A DNA stretch of 64,000 bases from Dipteronia dyeriana (taxonomy: Eukaryota > Streptophyta > Magnoliopsida > Sapindales > Sapindaceae), in NCBI GenBank assembly GCA_032871835.1, contig CM065296.1, positions 16,446,001-16,510,000 of the forward strand, written 5' to 3'. A model generated the notes under the pieces. The model had not been told where the DNA came from and did not search any database. It saw nothing but the letters and a program-made list of their open reading frames with translations. A program made the position numbers and the translations under genes. Shown in pieces: positions 11,058-22,108 of the stretch (position 1 is the stretch's first letter; the number at the start of each line of letters is the position of its first letter).

Positions 11058-12556
11058 ATCTCCCTTTTTGGCTATTCCATGACAAAACCTCTACCTCACC
11101 ATACAATGATCACTCATAATCAAAGTTGATTGCATTCTCACATCCTCAAATAACAAAGAGATATCCCTATACTAAAGTGTCTTCATGAGTCTTCATGAAT
11201 ATCTTCACACATTCAAAGCACCTGTGAGACAAGAACAACCAAAAGAAATCTTCTACAAAGAAGATAGATGATATAAACAAACAATATATGAAACAAAACA
11301 AAAAGAAAATTCCCTTATCTCTTCTTATCTCATGCAAACAAGAATTATTTCTCCAATTTTTTCTCCTCCTTAAGACAAGATATCTCCCCCTTAATGAATT
11401 GTCTCCCCTTTTTATCAAAAGTAAGTAACATGGTGAGTAAAACACTTTCTCCCCCTTTTTGTAAAGGAATAGATAAAAACATATTACACGTCCGAGAAAG
11501 ATAGGTAAAAACCAAGTGAAAACACCTACAAAATAATAAGGGATGCATAATAAAATCATGAGATAATGAGCAAACAAGTTGTATAGAGAAGTAAGTTAAA
11601 CAAACTCAGCTCCCCCTTAACATATGCTCCACATATTAATAAGCAAGTTAACTTGTTCATAAGGGAATCACACAATCACACATTTTAAGCAATAAAAGAA
11701 AGTAAACCATTATTTTTCAAAATTAATAAAAGAATCATAGATTTTCATTACTCTCTAAAAAATAATCTCTCATTGCTAATGAATCAAGAACTTTAAGTAA
11801 AATATGTGTGTGTGTGTGTGTGAAAATGCTTCTATCATATATAAAAGAAGTGATTGTGATATCAACATTCAAACCACTTCAACACATATCCATCTAAAGC
11901 TTTTCCAATCAAGGTCAAACCGATTATTATCCGGTTTTTTTTTTTGCTTTTAAAAAACAGATTTCATTATATGAGTGTGTGTATGCATATGGCTCATTAT
12001 CCCATTTCTGTTTTTCAACCCGAGCAATCACGATTTTTCAACTATACTCCATTTTAAGCCTTCCTCCATTTCTTTTTAGGCTTTGAATCAAAGATTTTTT
12101 TTAATGATTCTTTTTCTACACTACTTTGATTTTTCTAACATAAACATATACTCTTCATGACGGCTTTCACTCATCACAATGGTGTATCCCTTTTCTACAT
12201 TAGGTGGCTTCACAACCAAGGTGTGTAACCCTTTCCATTAAGGTGCTCATTGAGTTTTATGTAGATGCCGAAGCAAAATAGATATTAACCATAGGTCATC
12301 TATCATGTACTAGACAATGAACTTTAAGATGCATCCATAATCTACTTGCTTTCAAACTCAATTACTCAAACTTAGACATATAAGAGAAGCATTTGTGCAC
12401 TTTTTAAAAACAAGATTTACAAAGACTTAAGTGCATGATCTAGAAGCAATAAAAGCTATTTTATCAAGATCATTACTTCTCACATGAGTAGCTCTCAAAG
12501 AAGTAAATATACAATATAGTTTTGCTTATCAAGCCACTCATAACCACACACAAGCA
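11058..12556 (-). other. SIRE-A 3' noncoding region with polypurine tract
   Basis: Between the RNase H stop and the LTR, 1.5 kb holds no plausible gene. It is homologous, in reverse, to 22680-24200 of SIRE-B and 47400-48480 of SIRE-C (for example GGCTTTCACTCATCACAATGG at 12163 against its complement near 23060). The polypurine tract CCAAAAAGGGAGAT lies next to the LTR (about 11058-11072). Further purine tracts of the AAGGGGGAG type occur near 11387, 11403, 11449 and 11611. A (TG)9 microsatellite is at 11805-11822. The ORF at 11167-11577 is a shadow of this noncoding sequence. Confidence 0.75.
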
Positions 12557-14103
12557 TTAATCAACACAAATCGTTCCAATGGATTTTCTAAGAGATACTA
12601 ATCTCTCTTTGTCCAAGGGCTTTGTGAATAAGTCCGCAAGTTGATTTTTAGTAGGCATATGCTCAAGAGTTACTATTGAATGTTCAACAAGTTCCCTAAT
12701 AAAATGATGCCTAATGTCTATATGCTTTGTGCGTGAGTGTTGAACCGAATTTTTAGTGATGTTGATGGCACTCATATTATCACAATAGAGAGTCATTTTA
12801 CCTTGATCAATCTCATAATCCTTGAGAATTTGCTTCATCTATAGAAGTTGTGTGCAAGCACTTTCGGCCGCAATATACTCGGCTTCGGATGAGGAAAGAG
12901 AGATGGAATTTTGCTTCTTGCTTTGCCAAGCAACCAAATTATTCCCCAAGTAAAAGCAATCGCCCGATGTGCTTTTACGATGATCAATGTTTCCTGCCCA
13001 ATCCGCATCACAATAGCTAACAAGAATATCATTAGTATCAAAGGAGTAGAATAAACCAAGATTATGTGTTCTTTTTATATAACTAATGATTCTTTAATGG
13101 CTTTCAAGTGAGATTCATTTGGATTAGCTTGAAACCGAGCACACAAACCAACACTAAAACAAATATTTGGCCTACTAGCCATTAGGTAGAGAAGGCTACC
13201 TATCATGCTCTTATAGAGACTTTGATCAACATTTTTTCATTTTTCTTCTTTGTCAAGTTTTAAAGTAGTTCTCATAGGTGTTTCAAATCCTTTTCCATTT
13301 TACAGACCAAATTTCTTAACAAGATTTCTAGCATATTTAGATTTAGATAGCATGATACCACTGCTAGATTGTTTCACTTGCATGCCAAGAAAGTAATTGA
13401 GTTCACCTACCATACTCATTTCAAATTCTCTTGACATAACATTCATAAAATCATCAACCTTAGTTTTACATGTAGACCCAAAAACAATGTCATCAACATA
13501 TATTTGTGCAACAAAAATGTCACTATCATAATGCTTGACAAACAAAGTTCTATCAATACAACCTCTCCTATATTGGTTGTCTATAAGATATTGAGTCAAC
13601 CTATCATACCAAGCTCTAGGGGCTTGCTTAAGGACATAAAGAGCCTTTTTCAACTTAAACACATGATTATGAGTGTGTGGGTCTACAAAACCCTTAGGTT
13701 GTTCAACATAAACTTCTTCTTGAAGGTATCCATTAAGAAAAGAACTTTTGACATCCATTTGAAACAATTTGAATTTTTTAAGACATGCAATGAACAACAA
13801 AAGTCTAATGGACTCAAGATGTGCAACGGGTGCAAAAGTCTCATCAAAGTCTACACCTTCAACTTGAGTGTATCCTTGAGCCACTAGTCTTGCTTTATTT
13901 CTCACTATTTTGCCACATTCACCGGTCTTATTCCTAAACACCCATTTTGTACCAATCACATTGATATCTTTTGGTCTAGGAACTAAGGACCATACTTCAT
14001 TCCTCTCAAATTGATTTAGTTCTTCTTGCATGGCATTAACCCAATATTCATCAATAATTGCTTCATTAATTTTTGGGCTCAATTTGAGAAGTGTAGCACG
14101 CAT
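12557..14103 (-). pseudogene. SIRE-A reverse transcriptase and RNase H
   Basis: The RT frame 14103-13300 (267 codons) is intact over the palm: MDVKSSFLNGYLQEEV (motif A), EQPKGFVDP, LKQAPRAWYDRL, YVDDIVFGS (motif C), EFEMSMVGELNYFLG and YARNLVKKFGL. These are hallmark SIRE residues. After a stop at 13300 the connection continues with a frameshift, then RNase H: SYCDADWAGN, SLSSSEAEYIAAESAC, a TGG-to-TAG change at about 12839 (Trp to stop), LYCDNMSAINI and HIDIRHHFIRELVE, with a natural end at 12557. All four RNase H acidic positions can be read. This is the best preserved pol in SIRE-A and needs only a few changes to have been functional. Confidence 0.9.
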
Positions 14104-14881
14104 ATGAAATTTGGTTAGCTAGTTGCCTTCTAGTTCTAACCCCTTCATTCAAATCACCTATGATGTCTTCTTGATAATGCATATTCCTAAGTCTAGAATT
14201 AGAATTTTCAACATCTTGTTGGTTATCATTCAAACCATTTTCTAACTCTTGACTTTATTGTCTATCAACACTATCATTATCATCATTATGACTAGACTCA
14301 CTTTCATCAAAACTAGTCACATCAATAGGTGCTTTAGTGTCATTCAACAAATGTTCTTTAGGTTCATTGACACCATTATCATCACACAAATCAAGCATGC
14401 TAAAGTCATCTATTTTAACATTAATAGACGCCATAATAGTCTTAGCTTTCAAATTGAACACTCTATATTCATGACTATTATTAGCATACTAAAGAAAGAA
14501 ACCAATATCACTTTTAGCATCAAACTTTCCTAAGTGATCTCTATTGTTCAAAATAAAACACTTACTCCAAAAAATGTGGAAGTAACTCAAATTGGGCTTC
14601 TTCCCCTTCCAAAGAGTTCATATGAGGTTTGTTTTGTGTCAGGCCTTCTAAAAATTCTATTAGTGACATAACATGCGGTATTGACTGTTTCGGCCCAAAG
14701 ATTTCTAGGGACTTTCTTGCTATTGAGCATGCCCTAGCCATCTCTTATAAGACACGATTCTTCCTCTCAACAACACCATTTTGTTGAGGAGTTCTAGGAG
14801 CCGAGAACTCATGTGAAATCCTATAATCATCACAAAACTCACTAAATCTAGCATTTTCAAATTCACTCCCATGATCACTCA
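14104..14881 (-). pseudogene. SIRE-A integrase, C-terminal part only
   Basis: On the minus strand the region starts with a fragment of the integrase core (SDHGSEFENARF, second catalytic Asp), then NSPQQNGVVER with the catalytic Glu at about 14780-14750. It then runs through the linker to RT with an acidic stretch (DDNGVNEPKEH, ESESSHNDDNDSVD). The N-terminal half and the first Asp are missing: gag sequence joins directly at about 14881. Several stops are present. Confidence 0.7.
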
Positions 14882-16042
14882 TCAACAATAGGATGAATTA
14901 GCTCTTAAAGCATATTGTGCAACCAAACATTGTGTTGTATTTTTCTTAACCCAAACTTTCTTGACAAGTTTCTCATTCATACTTTTATTAACATGCTTTG
15001 ACTTGTTTTTAGGCACATTGACTCCATTAGTCACATTTTCAAACAAATAAAACAAAGCATTATCAACTTTATTATGCATAGTAGAACGAGGCACAACATA
15101 AGATTTAACAAACAAATCATCAACACATACATTCTCAACATGCTTTTCCAAGGTCTTATTAGTTCTAATTCTTTATCCATACATGGATGATTGCCTAGGA
15201 CCATTCAAAGACATATCATGCAAATTATTGGCAATTCTACCTTTACAAATGTATTCAAAACATCTAGGTCTTGTGTGTCTTACCATGTTGCAATAATGAC
15301 AAATAGGTATGAATTTGAGAAGTTTACCATTTGTTTGATCATTCAACTCATTTTTCCTTCTCACATTTTTACCTCTTTGGCGTGCAACACTAGATGTCTT
15401 GCCTTTTGAATTTGATGATTACGTAGCTTGTCTTTGGCATTGTTGAGTATTTTCCTTGACCTTCATTGTTGATGTTGAGGCACCTCCGGTAGCATTCATG
15501 GCTTTACCGTTAGAGAGTGTACCTACATTTAAATTGCTACAAGCTTTGACAAAAGTAGATTTGTTAGATGAAGGAGTTGATTTTTCATTAACATATCCTA
15601 AACCTCTTTTGTCGCTCGAAGACTTTCCAATCGTAATGAGAGCTTTCACTTTATTAGAGCTAGATAACATCTTGTTAATCATCTCTTTAGCTTCAATAAG
15701 TTTGTCATTAAGCACTTTCTCTTGATTCTCATGCTTATTAAGTTTTGCTCTAAGCACATTTTCAATTCTCCTATCATGATCAAGAGATTCATCTCTTTAC
15801 TCAATTTCATGCTTCAAAATACTTAATCTATCAGTGCTATCAATCACTTTTTTCTCAAGATAAAGAATTTTGTCATTAAGATCATTAACACATTTTGAGC
15901 TACAATCATGATTTTCTAACCTCTTAGCAAGAGTCTTATTGATCTTAAAGATTCTTTCATTTTCTTGAATAAGATCTTTGATCTTTCGATCATCTAAGTC
16001 GATAGACTCACCTTTAACAAGAGAAGCCACAAAAGAATACAT
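14882..16042 (-). pseudogene. SIRE-A gag, C-terminal half with coiled coil and zinc knuckle
   Basis: Pieces at 16042-15797, 15757-15419, 15364-15173 and 15151-14882 form one colinear gag: a coiled-coil segment (NERIFKINKTLAKRLEN, LNDKILYLEKKV), a Ser/Thr-rich linker and a zinc knuckle CHYCNMVRHTRPRC in which the usual Gly before His is Arg. It then reads SLNGPRQSSMYG and, near the end, YALRANSSY. In relatives ALRANS is followed by the protease start, so the deletion removes protease and the first half of integrase. The capsid domain is also missing, because the coiled coil starts only about 80 bp after the primer-binding site. Confidence 0.8.
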
Positions 16043-16119
16043 TTCTTTAATCGTGATGAAACAAACAAAAGAAGATAACGAACACTATAAAGGATCTATC
16101 TAAGTGCATCTAGACACTG

Positions 16120-16131
16120 GCTCTGATACCA
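16120..16131 (-). other. SIRE-A primer-binding site (initiator tRNA-Met)
   Basis: On the minus strand TGGTATCAGAGC, an exact complement of the plant initiator tRNA-Met 3' end, stands two bases inside the 5' LTR end at 16134. Confidence 0.9.
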
Positions 16132-16133
16132 AT

Positions 16134-16239
16134 TGAAATTTCCCTTTATCTTTACAGTGTAAATATACCTAGAGGGGGGTGAATAGGTATATGCTCCAAT
16201 TTTTTTGTCTTCTTTTAAAACAATGCAATTTTAATAAGT
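16134..16239 (-). repeat. SIRE-A 5' LTR, U5 end (left piece)
   Basis: The LTR end (TTTCA on the minus strand) starts at 16134 and includes the near-universal family motif ACCTATTCACCCCC. The LTR breaks off at 16239 and resumes at 26010, with the 5-bp duplication TAAGT on each side of SIRE-B. Confidence 0.9.
16235..16239. other. target site duplication TAAGT (left), SIRE-B
   Basis: TAAGT directly precedes the LTR start TGTTAGG at 16240 and is repeated at 26010-26014 directly after the 3' LTR end TTTACA. Five bases is the usual copia duplication length. Confidence 0.9.
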
Positions 16240-19200
16240 TGTTAGGTTTTAGATTTGTGTTGGCTTGATTCCATAACAAAACGCTCTTTGTTTGTATTGC
16301 TTGGTTGCTTAGGTGGTTCATTATTAGATCGGTCTTCAATGATGGAAATCGACTTCACATGCAAAGTTCGTCCTCAAGAGGATATATGCTTACTTGGATG
16401 CTAAGGTATTAAGATTCTTCCTCCTCTTGCAAGGCGTAGGCACACACAAACAATTCATACATTTGTGTCCCTGCATCATTGTGCACCATTATAGGCACAA
16501 ACATACAATTCATTCATATGTGTCCTTGCATCGTTGTGCACCATGTATAACACATTCACACACTTGAAGATGAATGCTCATGCATTGGTATGGAAATAAC
16601 ATGTTTTGGAAAATGCATGATTGGAGACTATCTCTATGTAGTTTGCATTCTTGTGTGAAATGTGTTTGTTTGTTTATATGTTTGTATACCATGGATCTTG
16701 AACTATTTTTTAGTCTTAGATTATTCATGATTGAGTTTCGGTCATTTCAGTTACTCATACTATTGATTTCGAGTTCTAAGTCAAAAGATACTACACTTTT
16801 AACCTATGCTGCATACATTGTCTTCGTCTTCATATATTGAGTAAAATTATTATTTTTTGGGTTGAGTATCTTATATTTCCATGTCCTTGAGGGAGTACTG
16901 GTTTGTAATCTTCAAATAGATTTGAATTCGGAGTTCAGAGGCCAAAGAACGGTTGAAGAACGCTAGAGGAGCGCAAGGGAAGAGGTGCGATGGCATAAGC
17001 CATCACTTGGCACCATCCTGAGACGGCGCATGGCCATCTTGGCCCCAAAGTTGCTCTGACCCAAGATGCCCACACGCCATCTCTAGGAGGCACTAAAGAA
17101 TGGGGGCTTTTTGGTCTTTTGGTTATTCTCTCTTTAAAACTTCTCATTCCCTCTCATTCAATAACAAGTTGAGAAAGACGAATTTGAAGAACACGTGCAG
17201 AATTTTTCTCTCAACATTTTGATTTTTGTTTTTGTGATAACTTCTTCATTTCAACTCCGAATCATTTGATTCAAAAACTGATTTCGAGTGTCTTGAAACG
17301 ATCTACAAATCTCAAGAATTTTAAGAACCAAAGGATGTCTGGATATTTCGTTGTGATCAGATATTCAGTTCGTGATTTTCATCCTTGTTGGTAAAATCAT
17401 CTTCTTCTTAGTTTTCTTCTTAGATCTTCTTATTGGTTGAAGCCTTTTGATTAAGAAGCATGACTAAGATGATTTTGACATCATTTTGGGGTTTGTTGAT
17501 TTGATTTTCAAGTTTAGCTAGATTTGTGATAAGTTTATTGATTTGTGCTAAACTTGATAAACATGAAATTGTTTCTAGAAATCTTTTGTTCTTATGCTTG
17601 ATTGAAGATTTCTAAATTTAATTTCATTTTCTAAGAACTAGGTCTACATCAACTGGTATATTCATTTAATTGATTTGGTTCTTAGTTGATAACATACTTA
17701 GGTTTCCTAGATACATTTGTGATTGTTGTTTGAAAGCATAATCTATCTATCTAGTTGCATGTCCAAAGAATTTGTTGATCATCATTTTGTATGTTGAGTT
17801 CTAGTTTGCGTTTTGGATTCATGATCACTTAGATGCCTTGTGAAGAGGTAGAAAGTCTCATATCTTAGAGTGATTCTTTGATTTGAGCAATTGGAAGTCT
17901 TAGCTAGGGTTGGGAGGACTTGGATAGCTAAGCAAGTGGAAGTTTTGACAAGAGGTGTGAGACCTCGGATTGTTGAGCAAGGAAGTCTTGACTAGAGTCG
18001 GGAGGACTTGAATAGTTGAACAAGAAGTCTAGCCTGATTCCATAACAAAACGCTCTTTGTTTGTATTGCTTAGTTGCTTAGGCGGTTCGTGATTAGATCG
18101 GTCTTCAATGATGGAAAGCGACTTTGCATGCAAAGTTCATCTTCAAGAAGATATATGCTTACTTGGATGCTAAGGTATCAATATTCTTCCTCCTCTTACA
18201 AGGCGTAGGCACACACACATAATTCGTACATTCCTTGAGGGAGTCTTGGTTTGTAATCTTCAAACAGATTCGAATTCGGAGTTCAGAGGCCAAATAACGG
18301 TTGAAGAACACGAGAGGAGCGCAAGGAAAGAGGTGCGATGGCATAAGCCATCACTTGGCACCATCCCGAGATGGCGTTTGGCCATCTCGGCCCCAAAGTT
18401 GCTCTGCTCTGAGATGCCCACGAGCCATCTCGGAGAGGCACTAAAGAATGGGGGCTTTTTGGTCTTTTGGTTGTTCTCTCTTTAAAACCTCTCATTCCCT
18501 ATCATTCAATAACAAGTTGAGAAAAACGAATTTGAAGAACAAGTGCAGAATTTTTCTCTCAACATTTTGATTTTTGTTTTTCTGATAACTTCTTGATTTC
18601 AACTCCAAATCATTTGATTCAAAATCTGATTTCGAGTGTCCTGAAGAGTTCTACAAACCCAAGCATTTTCAAAACCAAAGAATGTCTAGATTTGTCGTAG
18701 TGATCAGATCTTTAGTTAGTGATTTTCATCCTTGTTGGTAAAATCATCTTCTTCATAGTTTTTCTTTTTAGATTTTGTTATTGATTGATGCCTTTTGATT
18801 AAGAAGCATGAATAAGATGATTTTGATATCATTGTGTGGTTTGTTGATTTGATTTTCAAGTTTAGCTAGGTTTGTGATAAGTTGATTGATTTGTGCTAAA
18901 CTTGATAAACTTGAAATTGTTTTTAGAAATGTTTTGTTCTTATGCTTGATTGACTTTTTCTAGATTTAATTTCATTTTCTAAGAACTGGTTCTACATCAA
19001 TTTGTATATTCATTTAATTGATTTGGTTCTTTGTTGATAACATGCTTAGGTTGCCTAGAGACATTTGTGAGTGTTCTTTGAAAGCTTAATCTAGCTATCT
19101 AGTTGCATGTATATAGAATTTATTGATCATCATTTTCTATGTTGTATGTTTGTTTGCATTTTACATTCATGACCACTTAGATGCCTTATAAAGAGGTAGA

Positions 19201-19821
19201 AAGTCTCATATCTTAGAGTGATTCTTTGATTTGAGCAATTGAAAGTCTTAGTTGGAGTCGGGAGGACTTGGATAGCTATGCAAGTGGAAGTCTCAACAAG
19301 AGGTATGAGACCTCGTATTGTTGAGAAAGGAAGTCTCAACTAGTGTCGGGAGGACTCGGATAGTTGAGCAAGAAGTCTTGCCTAGGGTCAGAAGGATCTG
19401 GAAAGGTGAGCAAGGAATCTTCCTAGAGACAGGAGGTCTTGGATAGGAAGTCGGCTTAGTAGATCACTAGGTTCAAGGGTAGAGTAAGAGTGATAGCTTG
19501 GAAAGCATGTGTTGATTGCTTGAGTGTGTAACTCTTATTTGAAGTAGTGGATTTGTTTTTGCCGGTGGTTGTGGTATCAACCCGTGGATGTTTCCTCTTA
19601 GGAAATTTTACCACGTAAATATCTTGTGTTTATTTTTAGCATATTTAATTTCTTTACTTAGTTGATTTGTGTCATTTGCTTTGCCATATATCATTTTTGA
19701 TATTATTCTAAGTGTTGTATAAGATTGCTTGTGTTTTTAAAGAAGATTAAAATTTGAGCATATACCTATTCACCCCCCCTCTAGGTATATTTTACATTAT
19801 AATTGGTGTAGGGAATTTAGA
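16240..19821 (+). repeat. SIRE-B 5' LTR containing a tandem partial LTR
   Basis: The LTR starts at 16240, runs to about 18031, then restarts near LTR position 24 (CCTGATTCCATAACAAAA at 18033) and finishes at 19821 (TTTAGA, expected TTTACA). The first copy has a roughly 420-bp segment (about 16465-16895) also present in SIRE-A and SIRE-C LTRs; the second copy and the 3' LTR lack it. Hairpin arms CCGAGATGGC/GCCATCTCGG are intact at 18366-18390 and decayed at about 17020-17045. The 44-bp tandem units lie at 17880-18030 and 19230-19450. Confidence 0.85.
18366..18487 (+). promoter_or_regulatory. candidate LTR promoter: GC-rich hairpin followed by TATA-like box
   Basis: A perfect inverted repeat with 10-bp arms (CCGAGATGGC/GCCATCTCGG, 18366-18390) sits about 100 bp upstream of TTTAAAA at 18481-18487. 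In SIRE-C the same position has a clear TATA box (TTTATAAA at 43072-43079). Spacing and conservation suggest a promoter; there is no direct evidence of a start site. Confidence 0.5.
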
Positions 19822-19823
19822 AT

Positions 19824-19835
19824 TGGTATCAGAGC
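19824..19835 (+). other. SIRE-B primer-binding site (initiator tRNA-Met)
   Basis: TGGTATCAGAGC, an exact match to the complement of the initiator tRNA-Met 3' end, lies two bases after the 5' LTR end. Confidence 0.9.
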
Positions 19836-19891
19836 TGGTGTTTAGAAGTAATTAGATAGGTCCATATTATAGTTTTTGTTGTTTTTATGCC

Positions 19892-22108
19892 ATGGGTGAT
19901 TTGTTACCGAAAGGTTCTTCGAGTGCTAGGGTTCCACTCTTAAATTATGGTAACTACTCATTTTGGAAAAGTATGATGAAAGCCTACATTAGATCCATGA
20001 GTGATGTGGGAAAGGAAAATGAGTCCTCGGATATTTATGAATATTATAGAAATTACGTTGCTCATGTGGCAATATATGAAGGAGGATTTGAGGATAGTAG
20101 TGAAGAATCCTCAAGTAGTAAGGAAAGTGAATACTCTTCAAGTAATGAAGATAGTGAATTCTCCTCAAATCATGATGAAAAAAGCTTAAATGACAAGATC
20201 CTTTAACTAACTAGTGAACATGTCAAGAAGAATGATGAGAACAATAAGTTGAGGTTGATCAATGTCAATTTAGTGGTGATAATCAAAGTTCTTGAAAATG
20301 AGAAGAATATGTCTTTGGAGAAGATAAGCAAGCAAAGTGAAGTCATTAAGGAGCATAAAGAAACCATTGAAAAATATTTTTCAAAGATAGAAGAAAGTGC
20401 TTAAGAGCTAGATGATTTGAAAGAAGACTTTACTATGAAGTTTTTTATCATGGAAGGAGAGAATAAGCAAAAAGAGAATAAAGAGCTTAAAGACAAAATC
20501 CTTAGTCTAGAAAATAACTTGAAAGATAGTAATGAAAAACTAGGAATTTTGAAACAAGAATTTGAGCAAAGAGATGATTCTCTTGATCGTGCTCAAAGAC
20601 TTGAAAATTTGCTTAGAGTCAAAATTAGTAAGCATGAGTGTCAAGAGAAGATGCTTAGTGATAAGCTTGATGATGCTAACAAGATGATAGGTAAGATGTC
20701 ATCTAGTGCTAGTAAAGTAGAAACTCTCATCAAGATTGATAAGCATCCTAGTGACAAAAGCGGAATAGGTTATGAGATTGAAAAGGTTACACCTTCATCT
20801 AATAGTTCTACTTTTGTCAAAGTAAGTGGTAAAGTGAATGTAGGTACTCTCTCTAACAGTGAAGCCATGGATGTAACCGAAGGTGCCTCAATATCAACAA
20901 GGAGAAACAAAGAAAATTCTTAACAAGGTCAAAGACAAAAATCATCATTTTCTCATGCAAAAGACAAAGCATCAAGGAATGGACATCAAAGAAGTAACAG
21001 TGTGAGAAGGTATACTACTTCAAATGCTCAAGCTAAAGGTAACCCTCTCAAATTTGTACCTATTTGCCATTTTTGTAACATGGTAGGACATATTAGACCT
21101 AGATGCTACGAATACATTCGTAAATGCAAATATGAGAATTATTTGTTTGATATGTATTTGATGAATGGTCCTAGGCAATCATCCATGTATAGATCTAGAT
21201 CTAGACCTAGGAAGATCTTGGAAAAGCATGTTGAAAAAAATATTGTTGATGACTTGCTTGTGAAAACACATATTGTGCCTCATACTACTATGCATAAAAA
21301 GGTTGATAATGCTTTGTTTGACTTGTTTGAAAATGTGACTAATAAAGTCGATTTGCATGATAGTAAGCTAAAGAACAAGTCAAAGCATGTTGTTAATAGT
21401 AATAAGAAGCATGGTGTTAAGAAAATTGGGATTAGAAAAGGCTTAACTACTATTTCTTCCAAAGTCAAAGACAAAGACAAGAAGAGCTATGGATTTTCTC
21501 AACCAACTTCTCAACAAAAGCATGCACACTTAAAAGGTAATTTTTCTAAATTTATTCCAGTTTGTCATTATGGCAATGTAATTGGTCACATTAGACCTAG
21601 ATGTTATGAATATATTAGGTAATGCAAACTCAGAAATAATATGCATGCTAGTGAGTTGAACAAATCTTCTTTGAAAGATTCTAAACATGATAATGGTTTT
21701 GATGTTTTGAAAAATGTGCATATTGGTCATGATCATGTGAAGAAACTTACTAGAAAAGTTTGGATTAAAAATCATGATGTGAAAAAGGTTCCTAGTCATT
21801 CTTCTAAACATGTTGATATTGATAAATCTTTGAATGTTGTGCATAATAATGATAAACATGTGAAGAAGAATGTCAAGAAGATTTGTATGGATGAGAATGT
21901 GAAAAAGCATGATGGTCATATATCGTGTATTGATGAAATATTTATGCATGGCAATAACAATGAGTTTAAAATGAGTGAAATTTTCATGAAAGGGATAGTT
22001 GATGATTTATCTTCTAGATTTCATATTGCCATGAGTAATGATCATGATGTTATTTGTGTTGGTTCACCTAAGACCAATATGGTCAAAGGTGAGTGCTCTC
22101 ATACTTGA
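19892..22108 (+). pseudogene. SIRE-B gag with deleted capsid core and duplicated zinc-knuckle module
   Basis: The ATG at 19892 starts the normal copia gag N-terminus (VPLLNYGNYSFWKSMMKAYI). Directly after YIRSM the frame jumps to an acidic Ser-rich linker (EDSSEESSSSKESE), so the capsid (UBN2-type) domain is missing. A coiled coil (20417-20640), then zinc knuckle 1 CHFCNMVGHIRPRC (intact CCHC, about 21065-21110) and about 490 bp later knuckle 2 CHYGNVIGHIRPRC, whose second Cys is Gly, follow. The C-terminal tail ends VICVGSPKTNMVKGECSHT, closely like SIRE-C. In-frame stops are near 20205, 20402, 20921 and 21620. Confidence 0.8.

Noticed and set aside
11167..11577. 136-codon hydrophobic ORF in the SIRE-A 3' region
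   Set aside because: Not open in the homologous regions of SIRE-B and SIRE-C; low complexity.
13504..13887. 127-codon plus-strand ORF
   Set aside because: Antisense shadow of the SIRE-A RT palm domain.
19130..19339. Recurrent ORFs beginning MRLP... (also 6494, 25318, 26327) that look like a small conserved protein
   Set aside because: They are one frame through the 44-bp tandem units of the SIRE LTR and appear because the LTR is repeated; there is no sign of coding selection.
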